DNA of 64,000 bases from Paenibacillaceae bacterium GAS479. GTDB lineage: Bacteria; Bacillota; Bacilli; Paenibacillales; Paenibacillaceae. Below, in pieces: positions 19,897 through 28,399 of the stretch (position 1 is the stretch's first letter; every line of letters begins with the position of its first letter). The stretch is from contig LT629764.1 of the NCBI GenBank assembly GCA_900105225.1, positions 2,993,501-3,057,500 of the forward strand, written 5' to 3'. The position numbers and the translations under genes are program-made. The notes beneath the pieces are model-generated. The model was not told the DNA's origin. It worked only from the letters and a program-made list of their open reading frames with translations, and ran no database searches.

Positions 19897-21066
19897 GTGA
19901 TGAATGTGGATAACCGAATTGTGGATATAGACCGGGTCATCAAAAACGCGATCCAGGTCATGGAAGAAAGCAAATATCAAATCTATGAAATTTGCGAGTC
20001 TGCCCGCAAGGAGATGCTGACGCTCGAGCAAGAGCTTAATCAAGTGCTCCAGGATACGGTCCAGACGATCGACAAAGTGGATAAGCTGGAAATGGAGTAC
20101 CGTCTTGCACGCATCCGTCTTACCGAGGTAAGCCGGGATTTCGTACGTTATAAAGAAGAAGATATCAAGAACGCCTACGAGAAAGCGACTCATCTGCAGC
20201 TCGATCTTATGGTTTACCGGGAAAAGGAAACCTATCTCAGGGCTCGTCGCGATGATCTGCAGAAACGGGTCAAAAATGTGGAGAGCTCGGTCGAGAGAGC
20301 GGAGACAATTCATTCTCAGATCAACGTTGTATTAGAGTATCTGGCAGGGGATCTGACTCAGGTGACTCGGATTTTGGAGTCGGCCAAAAATCGCCAGCTA
20401 ATAGGACTAAAGATTATTTTGGCCCAGGAAGAGGAGCGGAAGCGCATCGCCAGGGAAATTCACGATGGCCCTGCGCAATCGCTTGCCAATCTAGTTCTTA
20501 GGACGGAAATTGCAGAAAGAATGCTGGTAAAGCAGGAATTCCAGATGGTCCAGCACGAATTAATAGACTTAAAGGCGCAGGTTCGGTCCGGACTGGAGGA
20601 AATTCGTAAGATTATATTCAATTTGCGACCGATGGCGTTAGATGATTTAGGACTTGTTCCCACTTTGCGTAAGTACGTGCAGGATTTTGAGGAAAAAACA
20701 CGAATTCATACGGTGTTCGAAACGATTGGACGTGAGATCCGTCTTCCTTCCGCTATGGAGGCCGGCATTTACCGAATGGTTCAGGAAGCCTTCACCAACG
20801 CTTTGAAGCATGCGAGCGCCAGCTTTGTATCACTAGAGCTGACCTATCAGTCGCAAATGGCGAAGATTGTCGTGCAGGATAACGGAATCGGATTTGATGC
20901 CGAGCTTATTCAGGCAAGAGCTCAAATCAACTCGCATTTTGGCCTGATGGGGATGCGCGAGAGGGTCGAGCTGCTGGAGGGAAGGTTTGAGCTGGAATCC
21001 GCCAATGGACAGGGCACCAAGATAACGATCCATATTCCGACAGGCGTGGATCATCGAAAGGAGTAA
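19897..21066 (+). CDS. degS: Two-component sensor histidine kinase DegS
   Basis: DegS is a cytoplasmic kinase that phosphorylates and dephosphorylates DegU, which governs exoenzymes, competence and motility. GTG at 19897 and ATG at 19900 are adjacent; either fits the GGAAAGG ribosome site (19884-19890). The 389 residues lack membrane segments, as in DegS. They hold a long coiled-coil sensor region (about 20-175), the HisKA_3 box AREIHDGPAQSLANLVLRTE with the phospho-accepting His189 (numbered from GTG), and a HATPase domain with EAFTNALKHA, DNGIGFD and GLMGMRERVELLEG. degU starts eight bases after its stop, so the two form an operon as in Bacillus. Confidence 0.96.
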   Translation: MMNVDNRIVDIDRVIKNAIQVMEESKYQIYEICESARKEMLTLEQELNQVLQDTVQTIDKVDKLEMEYRLARIRLTEVSRDFVRYKEEDIKNAYEKATHLQLDLMVYREKETYLRARRDDLQKRVKNVESSVERAETIHSQINVVLEYLAGDLTQVTRILESAKNRQLIGLKIILAQEEERKRIAREIHDGPAQSLANLVLRTEIAERMLVKQEFQMVQHELIDLKAQVRSGLEEIRKIIFNLRPMALDDLGLVPTLRKYVQDFEEKTRIHTVFETIGREIRLPSAMEAGIYRMVQEAFTNALKHASASFVSLELTYQSQMAKIVVQDNGIGFDAELIQARAQINSHFGLMGMRERVELLEGRFELESANGQGTKITIHIPTGVDHRKE

Positions 21067-21074
21067 CATAGCTT

Positions 21075-21803
21075 ATGGACCTGAAGGCAGCAGGAGGCAA
21101 GCGCAAGATAAAACTGCTGATTGCCGACGATCACCAGCTTTTCCGGGAAGGCCTTAAACGGATTCTCAATATGGAAGAAGATCTGGAAGTGATCGGGGAA
21201 TGCAGCGACGGAATTCAGGTTCTGGAGTTCTGCAATCAGCATCAGCCTGAAGTCGTCCTTATGGACATTAATATGCCGATTGAGAACGGGGTCGTGGCAA
21301 CCGAGCGTTTACGCGATTTATTCCCGCATATCAAAGTCATTATCTTATCTCTGCATGATGACGAGAGTTATGTATTCGAGACGCTTCGCAAGGGAGCGAC
21401 CGGATATTTGCTCAAGGATATGGAGGCGGAGTCGCTCATCAATGCGATTCGTTCCGTCGTTCAGGGTCATGCTTACATTCATCCTAAAGTAACCGGCAAG
21501 CTGATCAATCAGCTGCGCCGCATGACTTATCTGGATGAGATGGGCTCTGGCACTGGTGCGGCCGCCAGCCGTGAGACCGGCGTGAAGTTTGTTGCCGGAG
21601 AGAACAACCCGCTTACTCGCCGCGAGGCCGAAGTGCTTCGCTTGATGGCAGAAGGCAAGAGCAATAAGATGATCGGGGAGTTTCTTTTCATTAGTGAAAA
21701 GACGGTCAAAAACCATGTGTCCAGTATCCTTCAGAAAATGGAAGTTGATGATCGGACGCAAGCTGTTATCAATTCCATCAAATATGGATGGGTCACGCTC
21801 TAG
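21075..21803 (+). CDS. degU: Response regulator DegU
   Basis: DegU is the DNA-binding partner of DegS. The ATG at 21075 follows AAAGGAG overlapping the end of degS. The 242 residues hold a receiver domain with the acidic pocket (LIADDH), the phospho-acceptor Asp64 in VVLMDINMP, and the conserved Lys in GYLLKDM. A LuxR/NarL helix-turn-helix follows ([35 protein letters not shown]). A linker (about 155-180) is slightly longer than in B. subtilis. A terminator follows, so degSU is a self-contained operon. Confidence 0.96.
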   Translation: MDLKAAGGKRKIKLLIADDHQLFREGLKRILNMEEDLEVIGECSDGIQVLEFCNQHQPEVVLMDINMPIENGVVATERLRDLFPHIKVIILSLHDDESYVFETLRKGATGYLLKDMEAESLINAIRSVVQGHAYIHPKVTGKLINQLRRMTYLDEMGSGTGAAASRETGVKFVAGENNPLTRREAEVLRLMAEGKSNKMIGEFLFISEKTVKNHVSSILQKMEVDDRTQAVINSIKYGWVTL

Positions 21804-21824
21804 CCAGCCTAGCAGAGGGATGCT

Positions 21825-21852
21825 GCACAGGCCTTTAAGGCGTGCGGTTTTT
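21825..21852 (+). terminator. degSU terminator
   Basis: GCAC-AG-GCCT pairs with AGGC-GTGC (21838-21845), AG bulged, followed by GG and a T run. Confidence 0.7.
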
Positions 21853-21853
21853 T

Positions 21854-22337
21854 GAAAGCGAAAATTATTCATTTATATAAGATGAACTAAATTAGATGAG
21901 CTGGAATTATGAATGAAGAATCGTAGGGACCTATCTTGAACGAGCTATAGGTGATGGAACTACGGGAATTAGAACACGGGAATTAGAACACAGGAATTAG
22001 AACGATAGAATTGAATCTACATAAGACAAGCCCCAGCCTTTGCTGTGGGCTTTTTTTGCGTCCATGGATTCATGGTAAATTGGCCGACTGCTACTGAGGC
22101 TAGCTCTATGTCCTGCCTGTCGTAACGCCCAGACCGCCGCAAGCATATGGTACTGTATCTCAACAAGGGAGCCGAGAATCGGTTGTTTCAGCCAGGAGTG
22201 AATAGCTGAACCAGAGTGAGGCGACAGATAGCTGGAAGATGTTTATGAGAAAGCCGACGCTTGTATAGGTTCAAAAATCTGCTTCTTAAAAGAGCGAAAG
22301 GCCAAGACTGTTTTTCTGCGGCGGAGGAGGATGCAGG
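21854..22337 (+). other. Gap with 14-bp tandem repeats and a second terminator
   Basis: No gene is supported here. Three tandem 14-base copies (GGGAATTAGAACAC, last one altered and cut short) lie at 21964-22003. A terminator-like hairpin at 22028-22056 (AAGCCC-CAGC / GCTG-T-GGGCTT followed by a T run) ends this stretch, possibly for a short transcript starting downstream of degU. The ribosome site of the next gene is at 22323-22330. Confidence 0.5.
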
Positions 22338-23318
22338 ATGTATGAAATTTTGATCAGCGTCATTGCCTGTTACGGAACGGCAGCGGTAGTGGTTCATCTA
22401 GCCAAGCGTTCAACAGCTCGCAAAGCTCAGGCAGAAAGTCATTATATTCTCATGACCCAGGATGACGAATCGCAGCTGGAGCATTGCATCCGCTCGTTGC
22501 AGGCGCATTCACGACGCTCGGGCAAGTCGATGAGAATTACGATATGGGATCAAGGCTCCAAGGATGATACGGTATTGATTGCCCGCTACTGCGGCAACGG
22601 AGTTTCATGGGTCAGGGAACCGTCGGAGCTTCGCTCGCCGCAGGAAACGGTTATTACAGCGGGAGTGGAGCCGGAGCCGACGGCAGCGAAAGGGAGACTG
22701 GATTCGTTGTCAGCGGAAGGGGAGCTGGAGTCTACGGCAGTGAAAGGGAAGTTGGACTCGGTGTCTGTGGAAGGGAAGCGGGAGTCGACGGTAGTGAAGG
22801 GGAAGTTGGAGTCGGTGTCAGCGGAAGGGAAGCGGGATTCGGTACCAGCGGAAAGCTCATTTGAGCGGGAGTCAATATTAGCGGAAAGCTCATTTGAACG
22901 AGAGTCTCTGCATGATTTTGATGTAAGGGAGTTCGGAATATCGGGAGTGGGGCTGCCCGTAACGAAGCTGGACGATAGTGAGCGGGAGTTAATAGAAAGA
23001 AGTAGCGAGGGTGTTGAGCCGCTGGAGTCTACACCACAACCTCGGGGTGAGACGGAAGCTGGCCCTGATGCCCTTGGAGATACTCAAGGCCATGGAGCGG
23101 CAGATGGAAGTCGAATTGTCACCAGTCATGGTGGTACTCCACTGAGGTCAGGTAAGGTGCTCTCTTCGGAAGGTAAGGAAAAGATCCTTTGGTCCCTTCG
23201 TTTCTACGGAATAATAAGCGAGAGTGATCAGCCAGTTATGATCGATCTAAAGAATATAGAGGATTTGAACAAACTTCCTTTTCGAGCTAATCAGGAGGTT
23301 AAGGGCTACGGGCGCTGA
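22338..23318 (+). CDS. Glycosyltransferase-like N-terminus with repeat-rich tail, function unknown
   Basis: The ATG at 22338 is seven bases after GGAGGAGG. The 326 residues start with a membrane segment (YEILISVIACYGTAAVVVHL). A short alpha/beta region follows that resembles the front of a GT2 glycosyltransferase (ESHYILMTQDDESQLEHCIRSL, ITIWDQGSKDDT), but the rest of such a domain is missing. From residue 118 three 18-residue repeats (KGRLDSLSAEGELESTAV and relatives, 54 bp each, 22689-22850) and two copies of ESSFERES follow. The C-terminal 150 residues are acidic and low in complexity except for a short end segment (KILWSLRFYGIISESDQPVMI). It sits where other Bacillales carry yviA/comFA. 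It may be a decayed or rapidly evolving glycosyltransferase-like gene. Confidence 0.6.
   Translation: MYEILISVIACYGTAAVVVHLAKRSTARKAQAESHYILMTQDDESQLEHCIRSLQAHSRRSGKSMRITIWDQGSKDDTVLIARYCGNGVSWVREPSELRSPQETVITAGVEPEPTAAKGRLDSLSAEGELESTAVKGKLDSVSVEGKRESTVVKGKLESVSAEGKRDSVPAESSFERESILAESSFERESLHDFDVREFGISGVGLPVTKLDDSERELIERSSEGVEPLESTPQPRGETEAGPDALGDTQGHGAADGSRIVTSHGGTPLRSGKVLSSEGKEKILWSLRFYGIISESDQPVMIDLKNIEDLNKLPFRANQEVKGYGR
22689..22915 (+). repeat. Three 54-bp tandem repeats plus a short duplicated segment
   Basis: In-frame copies encode KGRLDSLSAEGELESTAV, KGKLDSVSVEGKRESTVV and KGKLESVSAEGKRDSVPA, followed by ESSFERES twice. Lengths are multiples of three, so the reading frame is kept. 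Confidence 0.75.
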
Positions 23319-23567
23319 TATGTTAATACTTGAATAGCTACTACTACTTGCGACGTCATTATTGCAGTTAAGGAGTAGCTAGTGTGGGGATTATTTCTCC
23401 TCATTTTTTCTCCGAAAAGGGAGAGTGGAGATTCGCCTACGATGCTGTTTCTGCTATAAAGAATTTCCGGCTAGGCATCTTCTCGCCACTTCACTGAATA
23501 TAAGGCTGGATGGTTTGTTCATAGAAATTGATCTCGTCTAGAGTAACTTTTCCTCCTGTTCTGCCTC

Positions 23568-23663
23568 TTGCAGATTTTCAGCATCTCAATGTATAATCAA
23601 GCCAAATAAGGCGCGGGTGAAGCACACTCTCGGCGGGAAACCGTCTGAGGGTGTGCTTTTTTT
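23568..23663 (+). promoter_or_regulatory. Promoter followed at once by an intrinsic terminator, upstream of comFA
   Basis: TTGCAG (23568-23573), an 18-base spacer and TATAAT (23592-23597) predict a start near 23604. Only about 17 bases later AGCACACTCTC (23621-23631) pairs with GAGGGTGTGCT (23647-23657), followed by seven T. This could give a tiny RNA of about 60 bases, or act as an attenuator before comFA. The rest of the 23319-23717 gap shows no gene, only a long-loop inverted repeat (AGCTACT near 23335 and AGTAGCT near 23375). Confidence 0.5.
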
Positions 23664-23717
23664 GTTTGCCGATATCAATGGATGGCAAGGGAAGCGCTGC
23701 GGCAAGGAGGGATGAAC

Positions 23718-25778
23718 TTGAAGGTAATGTTGTATGTATATTTGCAATCGGGCGTCGGTTGGAAAGCAGGCGTTAGCATGGCTCCGGAGATTGATTGCTT
23801 GTGGCGGCTTGATGCCGGGTGGGCAGAGGAGGCCGGGCGCGAAGCGGGACAGAGAGCTGATGGCGCTGCCGATTCGATGCTTGTATGTGAAACACTGCTT
23901 CCGCTAGGAAAGGCTTATGCTGCTAAGTTGAGCTGGAACTATGCTCAAACTGGGGTTGCCGATGCGAAGATCGGAGCGAGGCCATGGCATAGGGCGCGCG
24001 TGAGCGCCCTAAAAGCTGCTGCGCCAGCAGGCGCAGCCCTCAGCCGTCCGCAGGCGGCTGAGGCGCTGCGGCGCCTGGCGCATGCAGCGCTGTCCCCGGA
24101 CGGCCGTGCCGGCTCGTCCGGGGGGCTGATCGTGACGGAGGCAAAGCCCCGTCACGGGAGCCGCTTTGCGGCCGCGGCGCTGCCGCCGGCCGCAGCGCTG
24201 GCCCGCGAGGCGTGCTTCGCCGCCGCCTCGCTGCAGGGCCGCGCCTTGCTGCGCAGCGAGGCGCAAGCCCTGCTCGGCGCCGCCGGAGCGGCCGCGGGCC
24301 GCTGCGACGCCGCGCTGCAGCTGGCGGCGCTGCTTGGCCGGCTCCGCCTCGGCAGCGCCGTGGCCGCCGGGCAAGCGCCCCGGCGGAAGGGCGGCTTCGC
24401 CGCTCTCCGCTGCCAGCGCTGCGGCAGCGGAGAGGCGCAGTTGCTGCGCACGGCTTGCGCCACGTGCGGAAGCAGCAGCTGCGCCTGCTGCCAGGCATGC
24501 CTGACCATGGGCCGCAGCCGCGAATGCGGGCTGCTTGTGCTCGGCATGCCGGCCCAGAGCCGGCAGGGCGCTTCGCTGGCCCTGCCACAAGTTCTGCCCC
24601 CGGCGGCGGACAGACTTCGCCGCTGGGGACTAAGTCCAGCCCAAGCTGCCGCTACCACCGCGGCGCTTGCATTCCTAGAGCAGCTAGCCAGCTCAATCCA
24701 TGCTGCTCCGCACTTACGTTCGGTTTTACAGCCTCACTCCCATCCAGCCTTACAGTCTCACTCACGTCCAGCTTTACAGCCTGCCCCCCGCCCAGCCTTC
24801 CTACTCTGGGCGGTAACAGGCGCAGGCAAAACAGAGATGGTGTTCCCGCTGCTCGAGTCCGTGTTGCTCCGCGGTGGAAAGGCTCTGCTGGCCACTCCGC
24901 GCAAGGATGTAGTGCTTGAGCTTGAGCCGCGCTTGCGCCGGGCTTTCCCTAATATTCCGATCGTCACTTTATACGGAGGAAGTCCGCAGAAATGGGAGAG
25001 AGGCAGTCTCTTTCTAGCGACGACACATCAGCTACTGCGATTCCGTGAGGCGTTTGATCTCATTATTTTGGACGAGTTAGACGCCTTTCCTTTCGCCAAT
25101 AATGAGTTGCTTCATACTGCGGCGGCCAGAAGCTGCCGGCCTGATGCCAAAGTTCTTCTGCTCACGGCGACGCCATCCGTCCAACTCCAAAGGTTGGCGC
25201 GTACCGGTTTTTTACCGCATGCCAAAGTACCGGTGCGTTACCATAAACAGCCGCTTCCAGTTCCGCGCATGCTGAGTGTTCCAACCGTATCCCGGATGCT
25301 AGCCATCGGGAGACTGCCCCGCAAGCTTTTGCAGGCCATGCGGCAATCTCTGGAGCGTGGAGCGCAGGTGTTTGTTTTTATACCAGCAATTCGAGATGTG
25401 CATTCAATGGTAATGTTGCTCCGTAACAATTTCTCTGACTCAATCGAGATCGAGGGCACACATTCGCAAGATCCGGCCCGAGGTGAAAAAGTTCAGCAAT
25501 TCCGCGATCGTACGCTGCGCGTACTTGTGACTACGACGATTCTGGAAAGGGGGGTAACCATACCACGCAGCGATGTATTCATTTTGGATGCCAACTCAGG
25601 CGTATTTAATGAGGCTTCCCTGGTACAGTCGGCTGGGCGCGCCGGCCGCTCTGTCGAGGATCCGCATGGACGGGTGTGGTTTGCCGCCGCGGAGAGAAGC
25701 GCATCACAGAAGGGAGCCATTCGCCAAATCAAACTAATGAACCGAGCGGCCAGGCAGGGAGGCTATCTTCTGAAATAG
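23718..25778 (+). CDS. comFA: Competence ATP-dependent helicase/translocase ComFA
   Basis: ComFA helps drive single-stranded DNA into the cytoplasm during transformation. AGGAGG is one base from an ATG at 23712, so the TTG at 23718 is the better start (686 residues). The first 220 residues are an alanine/arginine-rich extension of very high GC. A zinc-binding cysteine cluster follows (CQRCGSG, CATCGSSSCACCQAC, about 230-260), then a short HSHPALQ repeat. The motor has Walker A (AVTGAGKTEM, about 365), a DELD Walker B (IILDELDAF, about 450), LLTATPS, and motif VI QSAGRAGRS. B. subtilis ComFA is about 460 residues, so the N-terminal extension is the odd part. comFC lies 100 bases downstream. 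Confidence 0.93.
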   Translation: MKVMLYVYLQSGVGWKAGVSMAPEIDCLWRLDAGWAEEAGREAGQRADGAADSMLVCETLLPLGKAYAAKLSWNYAQTGVADAKIGARPWHRARVSALKAAAPAGAALSRPQAAEALRRLAHAALSPDGRAGSSGGLIVTEAKPRHGSRFAAAALPPAAALAREACFAAASLQGRALLRSEAQALLGAAGAAAGRCDAALQLAALLGRLRLGSAVAAGQAPRRKGGFAALRCQRCGSGEAQLLRTACATCGSSSCACCQACLTMGRSRECGLLVLGMPAQSRQGASLALPQVLPPAADRLRRWGLSPAQAAATTAALAFLEQLASSIHAAPHLRSVLQPHSHPALQSHSRPALQPAPRPAFLLWAVTGAGKTEMVFPLLESVLLRGGKALLATPRKDVVLELEPRLRRAFPNIPIVTLYGGSPQKWERGSLFLATTHQLLRFREAFDLIILDELDAFPFANNELLHTAAARSCRPDAKVLLLTATPSVQLQRLARTGFLPHAKVPVRYHKQPLPVPRMLSVPTVSRMLAIGRLPRKLLQAMRQSLERGAQVFVFIPAIRDVHSMVMLLRNNFSDSIEIEGTHSQDPARGEKVQQFRDRTLRVLVTTTILERGVTIPRSDVFILDANSGVFNEASLVQSAGRAGRSVEDPHGRVWFAAAERSASQKGAIRQIKLMNRAARQGGYLLK

Positions 25779-25879
25779 CTATATGAACATGTCAATTTAG
25801 AAGGAGAAGACTGTTCATCGCTTTCCTGTTGAAAATGTACGTTTACTTATTTCCTATTCCCTTCAAGGAGAGTTGATAA

Positions 25880-26815
25880 ATGCCCGATAAACATCCCCTC
25901 AGTCGCCCGACCGGCACCGGTTCGCTGGCTGAAACCTCGCTGGATGCCACTCGTCTGTACCCAGCGGAGCGCCGCTCCGCCACTTTTCGCTGGTATAGCA
26001 AAATGCTCGAGCTGCTTTCGCCGGAGAAGACAGGTTGTTCTTTTTGCTCCAGAAGCTTTTCTGTCCGTTCAGATCTTCCCTCGAGTGTGCCCTGTGGGCT
26101 TCCGCATACCTGGAGTAGGGGAATTTGTCGACGCTGTTCCCAATCTGTCCCCTGGATCCGTCGGATCGAATGCTTCGTGTGCGGCCGCCCGGATCCTTGC
26201 GGCGACTGCTTGCGCCGTACCGAGGCTAGCTTCATCCGAAGCCGTAGCGCGGTCGCCTATACGCCGGAGATGCGGCAACTGCTTGCCCGCTACAAATACC
26301 GAGGCGAGGAACTTCTTATGCCCTGGCTGGCCGCGATGTTGCTGCCCGCCTATAGAGGGATTTCCGGGGAACTGGCCCTTGTGGACAACATGTCCCCTAC
26401 CCGGGCTGCTGCAGCTCCGGTATTCGATCTGATAACTTCTGTTCCGGTAAGCGAGGAGCGCTTGATTGAGCGCGGGTTCAACCAAGCGGAGCGGCTTGCT
26501 GCCTCGTTTTCGGTCCATGTAGGACTTACGTCCTGGCCCCTTTTGCTGCGTAATGGCGAGCGGGGCAAAATGAGTGGAAAGTCCCGGCAGGAAAGGCTGC
26601 GTTCCACCGCGGGATTGTTTGTGTCAGCGCCGGAAACGGCGGAAATTCTATCCATTATTGCAATGCGCACGGTCGACCGGCGGCGTCCACTCCGTTTGCT
26701 ACTGGTGGATGATATTTATACGACAGGGGGCACATTGGACAGTTGTGCTAGAGCTCTGCAGCAAGCGTCTCCCGTGCCCCTCGATATCTATGGCTTGACC
26801 TGGGCCCGCGCTTGA
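25880..26815 (+). CDS. comFC: Competence protein ComFC (phosphoribosyltransferase-like)
   Basis: The ATG at 25880 follows AAGGAGAG (25865-25872). The 311-residue protein has a double zinc ribbon (CSFC about residue 54, then CRRCSQ and CFVCGRPDPCGDC) and a type I phosphoribosyltransferase domain with the PRPP motif LLLVDDIYTTGGTL (about 272-285) and the ERGFNQAERLA signature. ComFC/GntX-family proteins act with ComFA in DNA uptake. The N-terminal 40 residues before the first zinc pair are longer than usual. The comFB gene that separates comFA and comFC in B. subtilis is absent here. Confidence 0.93.
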   Translation: MPDKHPLSRPTGTGSLAETSLDATRLYPAERRSATFRWYSKMLELLSPEKTGCSFCSRSFSVRSDLPSSVPCGLPHTWSRGICRRCSQSVPWIRRIECFVCGRPDPCGDCLRRTEASFIRSRSAVAYTPEMRQLLARYKYRGEELLMPWLAAMLLPAYRGISGELALVDNMSPTRAAAAPVFDLITSVPVSEERLIERGFNQAERLAASFSVHVGLTSWPLLLRNGERGKMSGKSRQERLRSTAGLFVSAPETAEILSIIAMRTVDRRRPLRLLLVDDIYTTGGTLDSCARALQQASPVPLDIYGLTWARA

Positions 26816-27044
26816 TTGTGCAGGCTTGTTTTTATTGGTTAACTGTCTGATTCCATTTTGATCTTCATCATGTGGGTAATACACTTTTCGCATGATACTC
26901 CTAAACAGAATTTTGGAAATCTCTTTTTTTGTTTTTTTCGGTTACTGGAATAATATTCAAACTAATATCATCTCCAATTATCTGCTGTATCAGCCGATAA
27001 ATATATGTAAGATTACGTCTGGTGACGTGAAGGGGGCTTGTCCC

Positions 27045-27443
27045 ATGAACCTAGATAATTGTCCGCGCTGCGGCAGAATTTTCGCAAAAAACTTCCGTGA
27101 GGTATGTCCTAACTGCATTCGTGAAATCGACCGGGAATACGAAGATTGTCGTGACTATCTCCGCAAAAATCGTGGAGCTACTATTAACGAGCTATCCGAG
27201 CAGACAAAAATCAGCATCCGTCAAATTACTAAATTCATCAAAGAAGGACGCATCTCGCTTATCGATGCTCCCAATCTCAGCTATCCCTGCGAGGTTTGCG
27301 GGATTCTGATTCGGGAGGACCATATGTGCGAGGCATGTCGACAGCGTTTGCGCAGCGATGTGCAGCGTTTAAATGAAGTACAGGCTGAATTAGAGCGTCA
27401 GACGCCCACTCAAAGGGCATATCGTATTAAAGATAAGCCTTGA
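27045..27443 (+). CDS. yvyF: Flagellar operon protein YvyF (TIGR03826-type)
   Basis: The ATG at 27045 is eight bases after AGGGGG and begins MNLDNCPRCGRIFAKN; the open frame upstream of it is AT-rich and not convincing. The 132 residues contain an N-terminal zinc ribbon (CPRC...CPNC), a helix-turn-helix-like middle (TINELSEQTKISIRQITKFIKEG) and a second Cys cluster (CEVCG...CEACRQ). In Bacillus the homologue precedes flgM in the late flagellar operon, as here, and is thought to be regulatory. Its target is unknown to me. Confidence 0.85.
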   Translation: MNLDNCPRCGRIFAKNFREVCPNCIREIDREYEDCRDYLRKNRGATINELSEQTKISIRQITKFIKEGRISLIDAPNLSYPCEVCGILIREDHMCEACRQRLRSDVQRLNEVQAELERQTPTQRAYRIKDKP

Positions 27444-27483
27444 GTTCGTGTCTGTGTTATTGTTTAATCGATAAATATAGGAC

Positions 27484-27535
27484 TTGACAAATAGTCCAAC
27501 TGTTCTATAAACAAAGGTTTCTAAAGGGCCGATAA
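27484..27535 (+). promoter_or_regulatory. Overlapping SigA and SigD promoters of flgM
   Basis: A SigD-type promoter TAAA (27508-27511), 16 bases, GCCGATAA (27528-27535) matches the flagellar consensus. Its -35 lies inside the -10 (TATAAA, 27506-27511) of a SigA-type promoter with TTGACA at 27484-27489 and a 16-base spacer. Both would drive flgM onward. Confidence 0.75.
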
Positions 27536-27592
27536 TAGGGTCAAGACAAATCGGCTGCATTCCTGCAGCAAACCTAACGAGGTGAATCAACG

Positions 27593-27856
27593 ATGAAAAT
27601 AAACGAGACCGGAAGAATTAATCCGATTAATACGTACCAGAAGCAAGGCGAAGCACGGGTTACGGAGAGCGCACGCACCCGCAAAACCGACCAGGTGCAG
27701 ATCTCCGAGGAGGCCAAAGCGATGTTAGCCAGCCGTCAGCCCGAAAGCGCAGAGCGCAAGCAGCGCATACAAGAGCTGAAGAACGAAGTGGCATCAGGTA
27801 AATATCATGTCGATGCCGACAAGCTTGCTGATAAGATGTGGGAATTTTTGAAATAA
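27593..27856 (+). CDS. flgM: Anti-SigD factor FlgM
   Basis: FlgM binds and silences the flagellar sigma factor SigD until hook completion. The ATG at 27593 follows GAGGTGA. The 87 residues start KINETGRINPINTYQ and end in the typical C-terminal binding helices (RIQELKNEVASGKYHVDADKLADKMWEFLK). It is followed by flgN, flgK and flgL in one apparent transcript, and it is preceded by a SigD-type promoter, giving the usual feedback loop. Confidence 0.95.
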   Translation: MKINETGRINPINTYQKQGEARVTESARTRKTDQVQISEEAKAMLASRQPESAERKQRIQELKNEVASGKYHVDADKLADKMWEFLK

Positions 27857-27881
27857 GCTGTACCCGAATACCCAGGAATGG

Positions 27882-28388
27882 ATGGGACGAATGACCATAC
27901 AAGAGCTGATTGATACGCTTCAGCAGCAAAGCGGGCTCTATCAAGAGCTGTTGGAGCTTGCTGTTGCTAAGACACCTGTGCTGGTAAAGGGCGACGTAGA
28001 TGCTTTGAGCGCTCTGCTGATGAAAGAACGCAAGCTTGCCAAGCGGCTCGAAGAGCTTGAGGTGCGTCGGCAGATGCTGGTGAATATTCATTTTTCCCGA
28101 CTTCAGTTGCGCCTTCGCAGCGGCAAGCTCTCCGATCTGATCCGGACGGTCAACCAGCCGGAAGAGAAACAGCTACTTACCGAGCTGCAAGAGGGGCTGT
28201 CGCAGATGCTTGATGGGTTAAGGCAGCATAACGATCATAATCAGCAGCTTACCGCTCAATCCCTCCAATTTGTTAATTACTCCATTGATCTTCTCACGGA
28301 AGATTCAGGAGAAGACTATATTTATAAAAACCCCATGACCCCTCAAGGGGATGCCAAGCGAGTTAGAATGTTCGATACCAAGGGATAG
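27882..28388 (+). CDS. flgN: Flagellar export chaperone FlgN
   Basis: FlgN is the cytoplasmic chaperone of the hook-junction proteins FlgK and FlgL, which are encoded next. The 168 residues are almost all helical with heptad patterns (TIQELIDTLQQQSGLYQELLELA, MKERKLAKRLEELEVRRQ). The start is uncertain: ATG at 27882 has only a weak AGGA site, and ATG at 27891 follows GGATGGG closely. flgK starts 11 bases after the stop. Confidence 0.88.
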   Translation: MGRMTIQELIDTLQQQSGLYQELLELAVAKTPVLVKGDVDALSALLMKERKLAKRLEELEVRRQMLVNIHFSRLQLRLRSGKLSDLIRTVNQPEEKQLLTELQEGLSQMLDGLRQHNDHNQQLTAQSLQFVNYSIDLLTEDSGEDYIYKNPMTPQGDAKRVRMFDTKG

Positions 28389-28399
28389 GGGGGCTGATC

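Noticed and set aside
24009-24919. Long overlapping frames on both strands
   Set aside because: They are a by-product of the very GC-rich comFA N-terminus; none has a ribosome site or family features.
26892-27044. N-terminal extension of YvyF
   Set aside because: AT-rich, hydrophobic and without ribosome site; the zinc ribbon starts just after the ATG at 27045.
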